Shown here one piece after another: positions 37,878 through 48,456 of a stretch of 64,000 bases of DNA. Below the pieces are notes generated by a model that saw only the letters and a program-made list of their open reading frames with translations, was not told the origin of the DNA and did not search any database. The stretch covers positions 26,406 to 90,405 of the forward strand of contig CAIOHJ010000142.1 in assembly GCA_903858085.1 (NCBI GenBank), written 5' to 3'. The DNA is from an uncultured Chloroflexota bacterium (GTDB taxonomy: Bacteria; Chloroflexota; Anaerolineae; Caldilineales; Caldilineaceae). The translations under genes were made by a program, and so were the position numbers. Positions within the stretch are counted from its first letter, which is position 1. Each line of letters begins with the position of its first letter.

Positions 37878-39749
37878 ATGCATTCCATTCAGACTCCACC
37901 CCAGCCGGTCCATGCCGGCCGCACCACCGTCTCGCGCAGCGATCTTCGCAACATCGCCATCATTGCCCACGTCGACCACGGCAAGACCACCCTTGTCGAC
38001 GGAATGCTACGCCAGACCAAAGTCTTCCGTGACAACCAGACAATTGTCGAACGCGTGATGGATTCCAACGACCTCGAACGAGAGCGAGGGATCACCATTC
38101 TGGCCAAAAACACCAGCGTCGAATACCACGGCACAACCATCAACATTGTCGATACGCCCGGCCACGCCGATTTTGGCGGGGAGGTCGAGCGCATCATGCA
38201 TATGGTCGACGGCGTGCTGCTGCTGGTCGATGCTGTCGAAGGACCGATGCCCCAAACCCGCTTTGTGTTGCGACAAGCCCTCGAGCGCGGCCTGCCGGCC
38301 ATCGTCGTCGTCAACAAGATCGACCGCCCGGCTGCCCGCCCTGACTATGTTGTCAACGCCACCTTTGACTTGTTTATCGACCTGGGCGCCACCGACGAGC
38401 AATCTGAATTTCCGGTTGTCTACACACGGGCACTCGAACAGCGTGCCGGCTACCAGCCCGACGAGCTGGCCCCCAACCTCGACCCTCTCTTCGACACGAT
38501 CGTCGGCTATCTGCCCCCCCCTCAGATCGACCCCACCGGCCCTACCCAGCTCTTGGTGGCGACGATCGAGTACAGCAGCTATGTGGGCAAAATTGCCGTC
38601 GGCCGGCTCCACAGCGGCTCTCTGCGCTCCGGCCAGTCAGTTGTACGCATCAACCCACAGGGGGAGCACGAATCTGCCAAAATTTCTCAGCTGTATGTCT
38701 TTCGCAACTTGCAGCGGGTGGCGGTCGAAGAGGCCAGCGCTGGCAGCATCGTGGCCGTCGCCGGGATCGAAACGGTCGGGATCGGCGACACACTGGCCGA
38801 CCCCAATGACCCACAGCCGCTCCCCCCGATCACTGTTGAAGAACCGACCGTCCGCATGACCTTCGCCGTCAACGACAGCCCCTTCGCTGGCCGTGAGGGC
38901 CAGTACCTGACCAGCCGCCAGGTGCGCGCCCGCCTGCAAAACGAACTAGAACGCAATGTGGCGCTGCGCGTGCAGGAGACCGAACGGGCCAACGAATTCA
39001 TCGTCTCCGGGCGCGGCGAACTGCACCTCGCCATCTTGATCGAAACCATGCGCCGTGAGGGCTACGAATTTGCTGTCAGCCGACCAGAAGTCATCTTCAA
39101 ACAGGGCGCCGACGGGGTCGAAGAACCGATCGAACAGGTCTTTGTCGAGGTCGCCCAGGAATACCTGGGGGCTGTCCAGGAGATGCTGGGCCGCCGCCGG
39201 GCACGGATGCAGACGATCCACTACGGCGAAGATGGGACTGTCTATGGCACCTACCTGGCCCCCACACGCGGGTTGCTCGGTTTCCGTCAGCCTTTTCTGA
39301 CCGCCACTCGCGGCACCGGCATCTTCCATACCCTCTTTCATGGCTATGAATCTTACACAGGCGACATTGACCTCCCCAACAGCGGCAAACTGATCGCCCT
39401 CGAACCCGGTACAGTCAGCAGCTACGCGCTGACCAACCTTCAGCAGCGGGGCGCGTTTATTGTGAAACCTGGGGATGCGGTCTATGCCGGCCAGGTCGTC
39501 GGTCAGCATATTCGCGAAGAGGAACTGGTCGTCAACGTCTGCAAAGCCAAACAGCTGACCAACTTCCGCGAAAAACCCTCTGGGCTGAACGAGATGCTCA
39601 ACGTCACCCGCGAGCTTTCCCTCGACGATGCCATTCAATTTCTCGACAACGACGATCTGCTGGAGGTCACCCCGGTGTCGCTGCGCATCCGCAAAAAAAT
39701 GCTCAACCACGAACAACGTCAACGCATCCGCCGGGCACAGAAAGGGTAA
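37878..39749 (+). CDS. typA: GTPase TypA/BipA
   Basis: A 623-residue ribosome-associated translational GTPase involved in large-subunit assembly and stress adaptation. The G domain has [15 protein letters not shown] (G1), [11 protein letters not shown] (G2), [14 protein letters not shown] (G3) and VVVNKIDRP (G4). The C-terminal parts include [21 protein letters not shown] and [15 protein letters not shown], typical of BipA, and [14 protein letters not shown] at the end. I chose the start at 37878 after a GGAACC site; the open frame extends 66 codons upstream through the terminator and promoter. Confidence 0.95.
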   Translation: MHSIQTPPQPVHAGRTTVSRSDLRNIAIIAHVDHGKTTLVDGMLRQTKVFRDNQTIVERVMDSNDLERERGITILAKNTSVEYHGTTINIVDTPGHADFGGEVERIMHMVDGVLLLVDAVEGPMPQTRFVLRQALERGLPAIVVVNKIDRPAARPDYVVNATFDLFIDLGATDEQSEFPVVYTRALEQRAGYQPDELAPNLDPLFDTIVGYLPPPQIDPTGPTQLLVATIEYSSYVGKIAVGRLHSGSLRSGQSVVRINPQGEHESAKISQLYVFRNLQRVAVEEASAGSIVAVAGIETVGIGDTLADPNDPQPLPPITVEEPTVRMTFAVNDSPFAGREGQYLTSRQVRARLQNELERNVALRVQETERANEFIVSGRGELHLAILIETMRREGYEFAVSRPEVIFKQGADGVEEPIEQVFVEVAQEYLGAVQEMLGRRRARMQTIHYGEDGTVYGTYLAPTRGLLGFRQPFLTATRGTGIFHTLFHGYESYTGDIDLPNSGKLIALEPGTVSSYALTNLQQRGAFIVKPGDAVYAGQVVGQHIREEELVVNVCKAKQLTNFREKPSGLNEMLNVTRELSLDDAIQFLDNDDLLEVTPVSLRIRKKMLNHEQRQRIRRAQKG

Positions 39750-39755
39750 CGCCCC

Positions 39756-41099
39756 ATGCGAATCATCATTGTCGGAGCAGGCGACGTCGGTTTTCAACTG
39801 GGGCGACGCCTTTCACGCGACCACCACGACATTACCATCATCGATTCCAATCCCGACAAAGTGCGCCGCGCAGCGGATCAGCTCGACGGGCTGGCGGTTG
39901 AGGGGCAGGGAGACAGCTACCGCGTGCTGCTCCAGGCAGGGATCCGCGAGAGCGACGTGCTGGCTGCTGTCACCGACAACGACGATGCCAACCTGATGGC
40001 CTGCCGGCTGGCCAAGGCCAGCGGTGTCGATGTCACGATCGCACGCGTGCGCAACAGCGAGTTCACCGAACCCAACTTTCCCCTGACCCCGGAACAGCTC
40101 GGCGCCGACCATATCATTCATCCAGAGCGCGAGGCGGCCAATGCCATTTTGCGGCTGCTGCAAGAATCGTCGGCCACCCATGTGCTTGATCTTGAAAAAG
40201 GAAAAATCGAAGTCATTGGTCTGATCTTGGAGGCCAATTCTCCGCTGATCGGCCCATCGCTGGCCGAACTCGGTGCTCGCTATGGCCACCCGCCGGTCCA
40301 GGTCGTGGCCGTCGAACGCAACCATGAGACAATCGTCCCCAAAGGCAGCGACCGCCTCTATGCCGGCGACCTGCTTTTTGCTGTCTGCGCCCCAGAATAT
40401 GCAAAAGAATTTTTTGGGCTGGCTGGCAAACGCAAAAAACAACGCATCGGCAAAATCATGCTCATGGGCGGCGGCATGGTCGCCCGCTTCATCGCCGAGG
40501 CGATGGCGGGCACCACCCACGTCAAAATCATCGAACACGATTACCTGCGTGCCCAACGACTCGCTGAAAACCTGCCCGGTGCCCTGGTCATCCACGGGGA
40601 CGGCACCGACCTCGATCTGCTGCAGGCCGAAGACATCGACGAGATGGATGCCTTTGTCGCAGTCACCGGGGACGACGAAAACAACATCATCGCCACCCTG
40701 CTGGCCATCCAGCACGAGGTGCCCAGGCCGATCGCCCTCGTCAACCGGGTCGCCTATCTGCCGATCCTCCCCACCATCGGGCTCAACACCGTGATCAGCA
40801 AGCAAATACTCACAGTCAACGCGGTCCAACAGTTCATCCAACATCGCCAGGTCGCAGCGATCGCCAACCTGCCCGGCATCGAGGGCCAGATGATCGAGTA
40901 CATTGCCCGAGAAGGCGCACGCATCACCCGCAAGACGCTGCGCGAGACTCGATTCCCCCAGTCTGCTGTGGTCGGCGCCATCCTGCGCAACGGGACGTTG
41001 CTGATACCAAACGGACAGACCATCGTCCAGCCCGGCGATCGCACGGTGATGTTTGCCCTGCCCTCCGCCCTGCCCGAGATCGACCGGCTGTTCAGTTGA
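39756..41099 (+). CDS. trkA: Trk system potassium uptake protein TrkA
   Basis: A 447-residue cytoplasmic regulator of TrkH made of two RCK units. Each has an NAD-binding Rossmann motif: IIIVGAGDVGFQLG at residue 3 and IMLMGGGMVARFIAE near 232. TrkA-C domains follow each. Binding of NAD(H) or ATP gates potassium flux through TrkH. It lies 6 bases after typA and 31 bases before the second trkH, so the order is trkH-typA-trkA-trkH. Confidence 0.94.
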   Translation: MRIIIVGAGDVGFQLGRRLSRDHHDITIIDSNPDKVRRAADQLDGLAVEGQGDSYRVLLQAGIRESDVLAAVTDNDDANLMACRLAKASGVDVTIARVRNSEFTEPNFPLTPEQLGADHIIHPEREAANAILRLLQESSATHVLDLEKGKIEVIGLILEANSPLIGPSLAELGARYGHPPVQVVAVERNHETIVPKGSDRLYAGDLLFAVCAPEYAKEFFGLAGKRKKQRIGKIMLMGGGMVARFIAEAMAGTTHVKIIEHDYLRAQRLAENLPGALVIHGDGTDLDLLQAEDIDEMDAFVAVTGDDENNIIATLLAIQHEVPRPIALVNRVAYLPILPTIGLNTVISKQILTVNAVQQFIQHRQVAAIANLPGIEGQMIEYIAREGARITRKTLRETRFPQSAVVGAILRNGTLLIPNGQTIVQPGDRTVMFALPSALPEIDRLFS

Positions 41100-41130
41100 T
41101 TGCCCGCAGAGTGGCTAGAGGACAAAAGCG

Positions 41131-42570
41131 ATGCGCGTGCGAAGTGTGCTCCATCTCCAAGGATATCTGCTGCTTTTTTGTGCCTTTTTTATGCTGCCCT
41201 CTGTGCCCTGGGCTTTCTACTACAGCGAAAAAAGCTGGCCACAGCTCCTGCTCAGTGCAGGCATCACCGCCGCCGCTGGGTTTGCCCTTCTGCGTTTTAC
41301 AGACCTGAACGAGCATTTGCGTCTGCGCGAAGGCTTTGCAGTTGTCTCGTTTGCCTGGCTCCTTTTTTCCAGCTTCGGAGCACTTCCCTACTGGCTGACC
41401 GGTTCAATTCCTAACCTGACCGACGCGCTTTTCGAGACAGTTTCTGGCTTCACCACAACCGGGGCCTCTATCCTGGCCGACATCGAAGCGCTGCCCCATG
41501 GCGTGCTTTTTTGGCGCAGCATGACCCATTGGATCGGCGGGATCGGGATCGTGGTCATGTCGTTGACAATCCTTCCCCTGCTCGGCGTCGGCGGCATGCA
41601 GCTTTACAAGGTTGAAGCCGCCGGCCCCACTGCCGACAAACTGACCCCCCGCATCGCCGAAACCGCCAAAATTTTGTGCGGGGTCTACGTCGCCCTCACC
41701 CTCTTCCAGACCCTCCTGCTGCTCCTCGGAGGGATGGAGCTTTTCGACGCGCTCTGCACCTCCTTTGGCACAGTGGCAAGCGGCGGTTTCTCCCCGCGCA
41801 ACGCCAGCATCGCCCACTACCAGAGCAGCTACATCGAATGGGTGGTCATTTTGTTCATGCTGGCCGCCGGCACCAACTTTGCACTTCACTTCCGCTTCGC
41901 CACCGGCCATCTGCGTTCCTACTGGCAAGATCGCGAGTTTCACCTCTTTCTGGGCAGCATTCTGGCCGCCACCCTCTGCGTGCTCTTTGGAGCCTGGCAC
42001 CTTTACGACGACAAGGGACAGGCGGTGCGCGAGTCGCTCTTTACGGTGGCCTCGCTGCATACGACCACTGGCTTTGGCCTCGCCGACTACGAGGCCTGGA
42101 CAGCCAATGCCCAGTTTGCCCTGCTGTTGGCTATGATGATTGGGGGCAGTGCTGGCTCGACTGCCGGCGGGCTCAAGGTGATTCGCGTCTATCTGCTCTT
42201 CAAACACCTGGCCAGCGAATTTACCCGCCTGCTCCACCCCCAGGCATTGGCACCGATCCGCCTTCGCAAACAAGCAGTCCCTGCCAATGTGGTCACCGAA
42301 GTGCTGGGGTTCGTCGGCATCTATGGGGTCGGGCTGTTTGCAGGAACCCTGCTGCTGACAGCCACGGGGGTCGACTGGGTCAGCAGCCTGAGTGCAGTGG
42401 TCTCAACACTCAGCGGGGTCGGCCCGGGGATGAATGCGCTCGGCCCCTTCGACAACTACGGCTGGCTGGAGCCGGCCGCCAAATGGGTGTTGATGGGCTG
42501 TATGTTGCTGGGAAGGCTGGAATTTTTCAGCTTGCTGATCCTGCTCTCACCCGCCTACTGGCGCCGCTGA
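41131..42570 (+). CDS. trkH: Potassium uptake protein, TrkH family (second copy)
   Basis: A 479-residue paralogue of the TrkH at 36263, clearly homologous along its length (for example [45 protein letters not shown] and AGSTAGGLKVIRVYLL). The filter residues look intact. The last 24 bases overlap the 3' end of the convergent binding-protein gene. It could be a second channel with different ion or energy dependence served by the same TrkA. Confidence 0.92.
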   Translation: MRVRSVLHLQGYLLLFCAFFMLPSVPWAFYYSEKSWPQLLLSAGITAAAGFALLRFTDLNEHLRLREGFAVVSFAWLLFSSFGALPYWLTGSIPNLTDALFETVSGFTTTGASILADIEALPHGVLFWRSMTHWIGGIGIVVMSLTILPLLGVGGMQLYKVEAAGPTADKLTPRIAETAKILCGVYVALTLFQTLLLLLGGMELFDALCTSFGTVASGGFSPRNASIAHYQSSYIEWVVILFMLAAGTNFALHFRFATGHLRSYWQDREFHLFLGSILAATLCVLFGAWHLYDDKGQAVRESLFTVASLHTTTGFGLADYEAWTANAQFALLLAMMIGGSAGSTAGGLKVIRVYLLFKHLASEFTRLLHPQALAPIRLRKQAVPANVVTEVLGFVGIYGVGLFAGTLLLTATGVDWVSSLSAVVSTLSGVGPGMNALGPFDNYGWLEPAAKWVLMGCMLLGRLEFFSLLILLSPAYWRR

Positions 42571-43992
42571 GGTGCGGTACGCAGGAGGCCATACGACCGG
42601 CAGCAGAGCAGGTTCCTGGCCGTCGACCGTATACATCAGGTAAAGAAGAGGCACCTCCAGCCATTGATGCCAGACAGCCGCTGGCAGCTGAAGATCCTCT
42701 GGTGGACGTTTGGAACCGTAGGGAAAGGTATAGTGGCCGGCAGCCAGTTCGAGGTCGCTCGACTCCAACGCCACGACCAGTTCGGGGCCACGCACAGCCC
42801 CCGAACGCTGGATGGCATCCGCAACCAGCAGCAGCGCATCGTGCGCCAGAAAAACCGCCAGCTCGGGCCAGGCCAGCCCACTTTGACGGTAACGCTCGAA
42901 CAGCTCTTGTCCCATCGCAGTGGCGTTCGACAGCCAGGGCCCCCGCCGCACCACAATACTGCCCGCAGGCAGCACGCTGCGCAGGCCAAATTGCCCCGGG
43001 TCCAGCGCCCGCCGGCTGTGGTTGACCAGCAAAGTTCCTGTCTCCGGGCGAATGCCGGCGTCAAACAGCTGTGTATGCAGCGTCAGCGCGCCGTCCCCCC
43101 AAAGTGCAATAAAAACAGCGTCGGGCACGGCGGGCATCGCCAGCAGACGGGCAATTTCAGGAGAAAAATCTATCATCGGCAGATCGACCCGATGCACCAC
43201 TGTCTCGATCGCATGCTCTGCAAAGCCTTGGCGGCTTTGCTCCACAAACAGGTCACCTGCTGCCGAATTTTCAGCGATCACGACAGCCAGCAGACGGCCG
43301 TCCTGGTTGTAGTCTCCTACCTCTGCCAGCCACTCAGAGGGCATGGTTGCCACCATCGTTGTGTCTGGCGCGATACGAAAAAGACTGGCTGGCTGGCTGG
43401 CTGTCAGAGAAGGCGCCGCTGCCTCCAGCACCACCATCGGCACCCTGTAACGCTCTGCCACCCCCGCCACCGCCGACGTTGCACTGTCCCCCAACCCCAC
43501 GATCAGCGCCCCAGCACACGCCTCGACGATCAGCTCTTCTGCCAATTGCACCGACCGCAGCGGGTCGTCAGCGCCATCATAGACAGCCAACCGCAGCGGC
43601 TTTCCACCAATTCCTTCGGGGCTGAGCCGCTCCACAGCCAAATTGAGACCCGCCTGCATACTGGTCGACCGCATCCAGAATGCAGGAACCGACAGGGGCA
43701 ACAAAACCCCGACCACCACTTCTTCTACATCAGCCAGATTCTGCGCGCCACACGGCTGGGGCGGAGCAGGGGTCGGCGTCACAATCGTCTCCCGGTAGAC
43801 AACGCGCGTCACCTCAATCTCGACGATCGGAGGAGCAGACGGTGGGCTCGGGGTCTCCCCGGGCCGCACGCTGTCAGGCAACAAAGCAGGGGTCGCCGGG
43901 GAGATCGCCGAAACACAGCCAGCCGCCCCCAGAGCGACCAACAGGAACCCTACGATCCATCTGCAGCGGAAAAATGCATCTGCACCCATCAA
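42547..43992 (-). CDS. Periplasmic-binding-protein-type lipoprotein (branched-chain amino-acid receptor family)
   Basis: A 481-residue exported protein with a signal peptide ending in GAAGC (lipobox, Cys at about 26). A Pro/Thr-rich linker with IEIEVTRVVYRET follows. From about residue 90 it is a type-1 periplasmic-binding fold of the LivJ-like family: VVVGVLLPLSVPAFWMR, LAVYDGADDP, LIVGLGDSATSAVAGVAERY, AVVIAENSAAGDLFVEQS and FLAHDALLLVADAIQRSG. No permease lies next to it. The ligand is unknown; an orphan receptor role is possible. Convergent with trkH by 24 bases. Confidence 0.82.
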   Translation of the reverse strand: MMGADAFFRCRWIVGFLLVALGAAGCVSAISPATPALLPDSVRPGETPSPPSAPPIVEIEVTRVVYRETIVTPTPAPPQPCGAQNLADVEEVVVGVLLPLSVPAFWMRSTSMQAGLNLAVERLSPEGIGGKPLRLAVYDGADDPLRSVQLAEELIVEACAGALIVGLGDSATSAVAGVAERYRVPMVVLEAAAPSLTASQPASLFRIAPDTTMVATMPSEWLAEVGDYNQDGRLLAVVIAENSAAGDLFVEQSRQGFAEHAIETVVHRVDLPMIDFSPEIARLLAMPAVPDAVFIALWGDGALTLHTQLFDAGIRPETGTLLVNHSRRALDPGQFGLRSVLPAGSIVVRRGPWLSNATAMGQELFERYRQSGLAWPELAVFLAHDALLLVADAIQRSGAVRGPELVVALESSDLELAAGHYTFPYGSKRPPEDLQLPAAVWHQWLEVPLLYLMYTVDGQEPALLPVVWPPAYRTSAAPVGG

Positions 43993-44095
43993 CCTTGCTT
44001 TGATCTTTCTGATCGTGTGCCAGCCAGCGCCGCTGGGAGAGGGTCAATGCCTCGCGCTTTCAAGCCACAGTTCTGCCCAACCACTTTATGCTGTC

Positions 44096-44124
44096 AGTAT
44101 AGCACAGGCTGCCAGAGCCGCCAA
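44096..44124 (-). promoter_or_regulatory. Promoter for the binding lipoprotein gene
   Basis: On the minus strand TTGGCG (44119-44124), a 17-base spacer ending TGTGC, and TATACT (44096-44101), giving an extended -10. The leader would be about 100 bases. Confidence 0.5.
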
Positions 44125-44290
44125 ACCCCCTCCCTTCACCCCGCAGAGCGAGAAGCGCTCCTTTGGGGCACAAATTTTTGCACCTCACCCCTGGGCAGTG
44201 GCACAATGGCTCTCACAGAGAGGTTCGCCTGCTGCAGCGGCCTCGTCCATGAAAGCGTTTTGATCTGCCAACCAGAAAGGGTGCAATGCC

Positions 44291-45433
44291 ATGTCTGAAC
44301 TGCTTCGCGAGGCTGCTGTCCAAGCTGCGGCAATTCCAGCCCACCGGCAGCGCCTCTTCATCCCCGGCCCGACCGACGTGGCGGCCGAAGTGCTGGCCGC
44401 CCAGACTGCCCCGATGATCGGCCATCGCAGCGACGAATTCGAGGCGCTCTTTGCCAGATGCGAGGCGCAGCTGCGCCAGCTTTTCTTCACAAAGACACGC
44501 GTCTTCACGGTTGTCGCCTCCGGCACCGGCCTGCAAGAAGCAGCTGTCCGCAATCTTGTCGAGCACCGGATGCTCAGCTTTGTCAACGGCGCCTTCAGCC
44601 AGCGCTGGCACGATGTTGCAGCCAGCTGCGGCAAACAGGTCGTGCGCGCCGATATCCCCTGGAACAGCGCAGTCAAACCGGAGCAGGTTGCCAACGCCTT
44701 GCAGGACGCGCTTGCCACAGGCCCTGTCGAAGCCATCGCTGTGGTGCACAACGAGACCAGCACAGGGGTGATGAGCCCTGTCCGAGAAATTGCCGACACA
44801 GTGCGCGCGATCAGCCCAGAAACACTGGTGCTGGTCGACGCAGTCTCTTCTTTCGGCGGCGCACGGTTGGCCACCGACGACTGGGGGCTCGATGTCGTGC
44901 TGACCTCCTCCCAAAAAGCGCTGGCGTTGCCGCCCGGGCTGGCGTTCTGCGCAGTCAGCGACCGTGCACTCCAACGTGCCCGCGCAGTCTCCGGACGGGG
45001 CTGGTATTTTGACTTCCTCCGGCTGGAAAAGTCACGCCAGCAGCAGACGACCCCGGCAACCCCGGCGATTTCGCTGATGCGCAGCCTGGCCGTACAGCTC
45101 GACCGCATCCTGGAGGAAGGCATCGAACAGCGCTTTGCGCGCCATGCCAGACTGGCCGACCGCACCCAGCGCTGGGCACTGGCCAATGGCTTCGAGCTGA
45201 TGGCCGAGGCCGGCTACCGATCGCACACCGTCACCACAGTCACCAACACGCGCGCCATCAGCGTCAACGCACTCAATGCCGCTCTCGCCCGCCAGGAGAT
45301 GGAAATCTCCAACGGGTACGGCGACTACAAGGACAAGGCCTTCCGCATTGCACACATGGGCGAAGTGCAAGAGAGCGACCTGGAGCGGCTGTTTGCCGCC
45401 ATCGAACATTTTCTGACAGGACAAAAGCAATGA
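44291..45433 (+). CDS. Class V aminotransferase (alanine/serine-glyoxylate type)
   Basis: A 380-residue PLP enzyme. [15 protein letters not shown] and MIGHRSDEF are the usual opening of alanine-glyoxylate or serine-glyoxylate aminotransferases. The PLP lysine is in [11 protein letters not shown] near residue 209, preceded by [11 protein letters not shown]. It probably moves an amino group between alanine or serine and glyoxylate. It overlaps the threonine aldolase gene by 4 bases (ATGA), so the pair links glyoxylate, glycine and serine/threonine metabolism. Confidence 0.88.
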   Translation: MSELLREAAVQAAAIPAHRQRLFIPGPTDVAAEVLAAQTAPMIGHRSDEFEALFARCEAQLRQLFFTKTRVFTVVASGTGLQEAAVRNLVEHRMLSFVNGAFSQRWHDVAASCGKQVVRADIPWNSAVKPEQVANALQDALATGPVEAIAVVHNETSTGVMSPVREIADTVRAISPETLVLVDAVSSFGGARLATDDWGLDVVLTSSQKALALPPGLAFCAVSDRALQRARAVSGRGWYFDFLRLEKSRQQQTTPATPAISLMRSLAVQLDRILEEGIEQRFARHARLADRTQRWALANGFELMAEAGYRSHTVTTVTNTRAISVNALNAALARQEMEISNGYGDYKDKAFRIAHMGEVQESDLERLFAAIEHFLTGQKQ

Positions 45434-46473
45434 ACAAACCCATCGATCTGCGCAGCGATACCGTGACCACCCCCACCCCTGCTATGCGCCGGGCCATGGC
45501 AGACGCTGTCGTCGGGGACGATGTCTACGGCGAAGACCCGACCGTCAATCGGCTGGAAACGCTCGTCGCCCAACGGCTCGGTAAAGAGGCAGCCCTCTTT
45601 GTCTCCAGCGGAACCATGGGCAACCTGGTCTCCGTGCTCAGCCACTGCGGGCGCGGGGACGAGCTGATCTTGGGGGACCAGGCACACATCTTTCACTACG
45701 AACAAGGGGGATGCTCCGCAGTCGGCGGCGTCCACCCCCATATTTTGCCCAATCACCCCGACGGCACCATCGACCTTGACCGGATCGCCAAAGCCATCCG
45801 CAGCGACAACGAACACTACCCAGCCACACGTCTGATTGCGCTGGAAAACACCCACAATCGCTGTGGAGGCAGCGTGTTGTCCCCTGACTACGTCGATGCC
45901 GTCGGCGAACTGGCGCGCGCCCACAACCTTGCGCTGCACATTGACGGCGCCCGCCTCTGGAATGCGGCGCAAGCGCTGGGCCTGCCCCCCGCCCGGCTCG
46001 TCGCCGCTGCAGACAGCGTCAGCGTCTGCTTCAGCAAAGGGCTGGCCGCGCCGGTTGGCTCGGCAGTCGCCGGTTCACAGAGCTTCATCCGCCGGGCTCG
46101 CCGCATGCGCAAACAACTTGGTGGAGGGACACGCCAGGCAGGAGTACTGGCCGCCGCCGCGCTCGTCGCCCTCGAAGAGATGGTCGACCGGCTGACCGAA
46201 GACCACCGCCATGCCCGCCAGCTGGCCAACGGCCTGGCTGCCCTCGACGGCATTGAGTTGGACCCAACCCAGATTCAGACCAATATTGTCTATTTCAAGG
46301 TCAATCAGCCCGGCTGGGACGCCCCCCGCCTCTCCCAGGCGCTGGCAGCGACAGAAATTCGGATCAACCCCACTGGGCCCAACCAGCTGCGCGCCGTCAC
46401 CCACTACCAGATCAGCGCCGAACAGGTCGATTGGACCGTGGCTACGGTCCAAAAACTTCTGGCCAGCCAATAA
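45430..46473 (+). CDS. ltaE: Low-specificity L-threonine aldolase
   Basis: A 347-residue PLP enzyme cleaving L-threonine or L-allo-threonine to glycine and acetaldehyde. Marks are the opening [54 protein letters not shown], and the PLP lysine in [12 protein letters not shown] near residue 202. The start overlaps the aminotransferase stop. A weak hairpin (46454-46483) covers the stop codon. Confidence 0.94.
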   Translation: MNKPIDLRSDTVTTPTPAMRRAMADAVVGDDVYGEDPTVNRLETLVAQRLGKEAALFVSSGTMGNLVSVLSHCGRGDELILGDQAHIFHYEQGGCSAVGGVHPHILPNHPDGTIDLDRIAKAIRSDNEHYPATRLIALENTHNRCGGSVLSPDYVDAVGELARAHNLALHIDGARLWNAAQALGLPPARLVAAADSVSVCFSKGLAAPVGSAVAGSQSFIRRARRMRKQLGGGTRQAGVLAAAALVALEEMVDRLTEDHRHARQLANGLAALDGIELDPTQIQTNIVYFKVNQPGWDAPRLSQALAATEIRINPTGPNQLRAVTHYQISAEQVDWTVATVQKLLASQ

Positions 46474-46490
46474 ACTGGCCAGAAGACGGA

Positions 46491-46519
46491 TTGACAAGCC
46501 TCTCCTCCCTCGATAAAAT
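46491..46519 (+). promoter_or_regulatory. Sigma70 promoter for hpf
   Basis: TTGACA (46491-46496), a 17-base spacer and TAAAAT (46514-46519). The leader to hpf is about 125 bases. Confidence 0.75.
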
Positions 46520-46652
46520 AGAAGCATGGATGAGCCATTCAAAAAAACTTTCGATCTCTATCCACAGGTCAGCTGCCGAATGACTCCATCTAGCACAGAT
46601 TGCCCGTCCCCCCAATCCATCCTCTGAGACACACGCAGAAAGGAGCAGGACC

Positions 46653-47222
46653 ATGAAAGTAATGGTCAACGGTCGTAATCTTGAGATAACGGAGTACATG
46701 CGCGAGTATGTCTCCAAAAAAGTGGACCGCCTCGAACGCTATCTGCCCCAGATTGGCGAGGTACGTGCCGACCTCAACCAGAACATGACCCGCTCCGCAG
46801 ACGATCGCTTCACCGCCCAGATCACCATCTGGGCAAATGGCCAGATCCTGCGCGCCGAAGAAGCCACCAGCGATATCTTTGCTTCGGTCGATGCCACGAT
46901 CGACAAGATCTCCAGCCAGATCCGGCGCTTCAAAGGACGGCGCTTCGAAAGCAAACGCCGCGCAGCACATGCCGGGGCACGCGAACTCGAACCCGTGTTC
47001 GAGTCCCCCAGCACCGAGCCCGGCGAAACAGAAGAACTTGGCTATATCATCCGCCGCAAACAGTTCCTGGTCGAACCGATGGGAGAGGAAGAAGCCCTCG
47101 AACAAATGGAACTGCTCGGCCACGATTTCTACGTCTTTTTCAACCCGCAGACCAACAGCATCAACGTCATCTACCGCCGGCGGGATGGAAACTATGGGCT
47201 CTTGATCCCTGCTACCGGTTGA
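46653..47222 (+). CDS. hpf: Ribosome hibernation promoting factor, long form
   Basis: A 189-residue protein. The N-terminal RaiA-like domain ([20 protein letters not shown], split: [21 protein letters not shown]) binds the 30S decoding centre. The C-terminal dimerisation domain (from about 125: [44 protein letters not shown]) allows 100S dimers. The length fits the long HPF class. It has its own promoter and ends in two near-duplicate GCTACCGG words at its stop. Confidence 0.93.
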   Translation: MKVMVNGRNLEITEYMREYVSKKVDRLERYLPQIGEVRADLNQNMTRSADDRFTAQITIWANGQILRAEEATSDIFASVDATIDKISSQIRRFKGRRFESKRRAAHAGARELEPVFESPSTEPGETEELGYIIRRKQFLVEPMGEEEALEQMELLGHDFYVFFNPQTNSINVIYRRRDGNYGLLIPATG

Positions 47223-47266
47223 ACCTGCTACCGGCTGAAAGAGCCCATGTCCCCGCTGCGGTTCTC

Positions 47267-47298
47267 CAGAGGGGGGGCAACGGATCGCCCCCCCTCTG
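47267..47298 (+). terminator. GC-only hairpin after hpf, terminator candidate
   Basis: An 11- to 12-bp perfect stem made of G7/C7 runs (47267-47277 with 47288-47298). It is followed by A rather than T, so it is not a standard intrinsic terminator. On the minus strand it sits just past the isochorismatase-like gene's stop and T-rich repeats come before it. It may protect 3' ends in both directions. Confidence 0.4.
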
Positions 47299-47335
47299 AA
47301 AAACGTCACTGAAAAACGTCACTGAAAAACGTCAT
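47297..47335. repeat. Three tandem copies of a 13-base unit
   Basis: The unit TGAAAAACGTCAC occurs three times in tandem (47297-47309, 47310-47322, 47323-47335, the last ending in T). The last copy overlaps the stop codon of the convergent isochorismatase-like gene. The AAAACGTCAC core also appears in the hairpin at 62379-62389. Confidence 0.8.
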
Positions 47336-48363
47336 ACCGCCCCAGGCAGCCAATCTTCGATCGGGTCGATCGACCGCACACGCCGCATCCCAGCTTCTGC
47401 AAACCGTGCAAAGGCTGCGTCCGCCACATCCGTGTAGTCAACCACCCCCGGCACCACCACCGGCGAGGTACAGTCTTCCAATAAAAAACAACGCGCCAGC
47501 AGGGCCGGGTCGTGCTCCAGATAGGCGTCGAGCAGATCCTGCACGGTCCAGGCCACACAATGGCTCTTGGCCTGACCGGCGATCAACAGCGCATCAAAGC
47601 TGCGCAGCTTGTCCAGCAGGGCCCGATTGACCCAGCCAACCGGCTGGCCTCCCATATCGATCTCCACCTCAGGGCCGATCGCCGAGTAATTCTCGGTCAA
47701 AACCGCGCTGCCCTTCACGTGGAACTCTGGCTGGCTATGGCGGGCGATCCCATGAAAAAAGATCGCCTCTTCGAAGGCCGGCACCAACGCGTGGCCAATG
47801 CCGCCCAGCATTGCATGGTAGGGCCAGACAGTCAACGCATACTGCCCAGAGTGCCCGAGCCGTCGGGCGTAGTGCAACAGGTATTCCTGCACATAGCCTG
47901 CCTCCAGCCCCAGCGTCGTGCTCAACGATTCGTTGAATCGCCACATTCCTTGCTCCAGATCCTGCAAGGTAATCTGGGTATGGGGTGCAGGATGGTTGCC
48001 CGCCCTGTCCACAAAAAAAACCGGATGAAAAATCTGGGCGGCCTGGTGGGTGTCCAAGGTGGGAAAGATCTGGGTCACCCGATCCAGATTTCGATAGATG
48101 AACTCGCACAGCCGACGGTTGTCCTCCACAGCTCCCAGCCCCGAACGCCCTGCGACAAAGAGTTCAAATCCAGGAATGCAGAAAGTATTCTGCACATCCA
48201 CCGCCAACAATGCTACCCGCAGACGGTCTGCACGCACCGGATGCAACGCATGGCGGGCAGCCCAGGATTCCGCTTCCAGCTCGCGCTCGGCATAATTGAC
48301 CCGCCAGATCTCCCCCACTCTCGCTGCATCGTAGTGGGGCGGCAACGGCAGTGCGTTCCTCAT
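47332..48363 (-). CDS. Isochorismatase-like cysteine hydrolase (nicotinamidase type)
   Basis: A 343-residue member of the cysteine hydrolase family. Catalytic Asp is in [15 protein letters not shown] near residue 55; the catalytic Cys is likely in [13 protein letters not shown] near residue 275. The middle is longer than in ordinary nicotinamidases of about 200 residues, with an insertion around [16 protein letters not shown]. The start at 48363 has GAGGAG 7 bases upstream. It probably hydrolyses an amide or related substrate but the true substrate is unclear. Confidence 0.82.
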   Translation of the reverse strand: MRNALPLPPHYDAARVGEIWRVNYAERELEAESWAARHALHPVRADRLRVALLAVDVQNTFCIPGFELFVAGRSGLGAVEDNRRLCEFIYRNLDRVTQIFPTLDTHQAAQIFHPVFFVDRAGNHPAPHTQITLQDLEQGMWRFNESLSTTLGLEAGYVQEYLLHYARRLGHSGQYALTVWPYHAMLGGIGHALVPAFEEAIFFHGIARHSQPEFHVKGSAVLTENYSAIGPEVEIDMGGQPVGWVNRALLDKLRSFDALLIAGQAKSHCVAWTVQDLLDAYLEHDPALLARCFLLEDCTSPVVVPGVVDYTDVADAAFARFAEAGMRRVRSIDPIEDWLPGAV

Positions 48364-48456
48364 CGAATCTCCTCGCACAAGTTCATAGAATTTGAGACGG
48401 TTTTTACACCAACCAGACCTTACCATCGATGGCTGGCGTTGTCCAGCCCCCCACAC

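Noticed and set aside
47297..47335. Short direct repeats as a CRISPR array
   Set aside because: Units are only 13 bases, directly adjoining, with no spacers and no cas genes.
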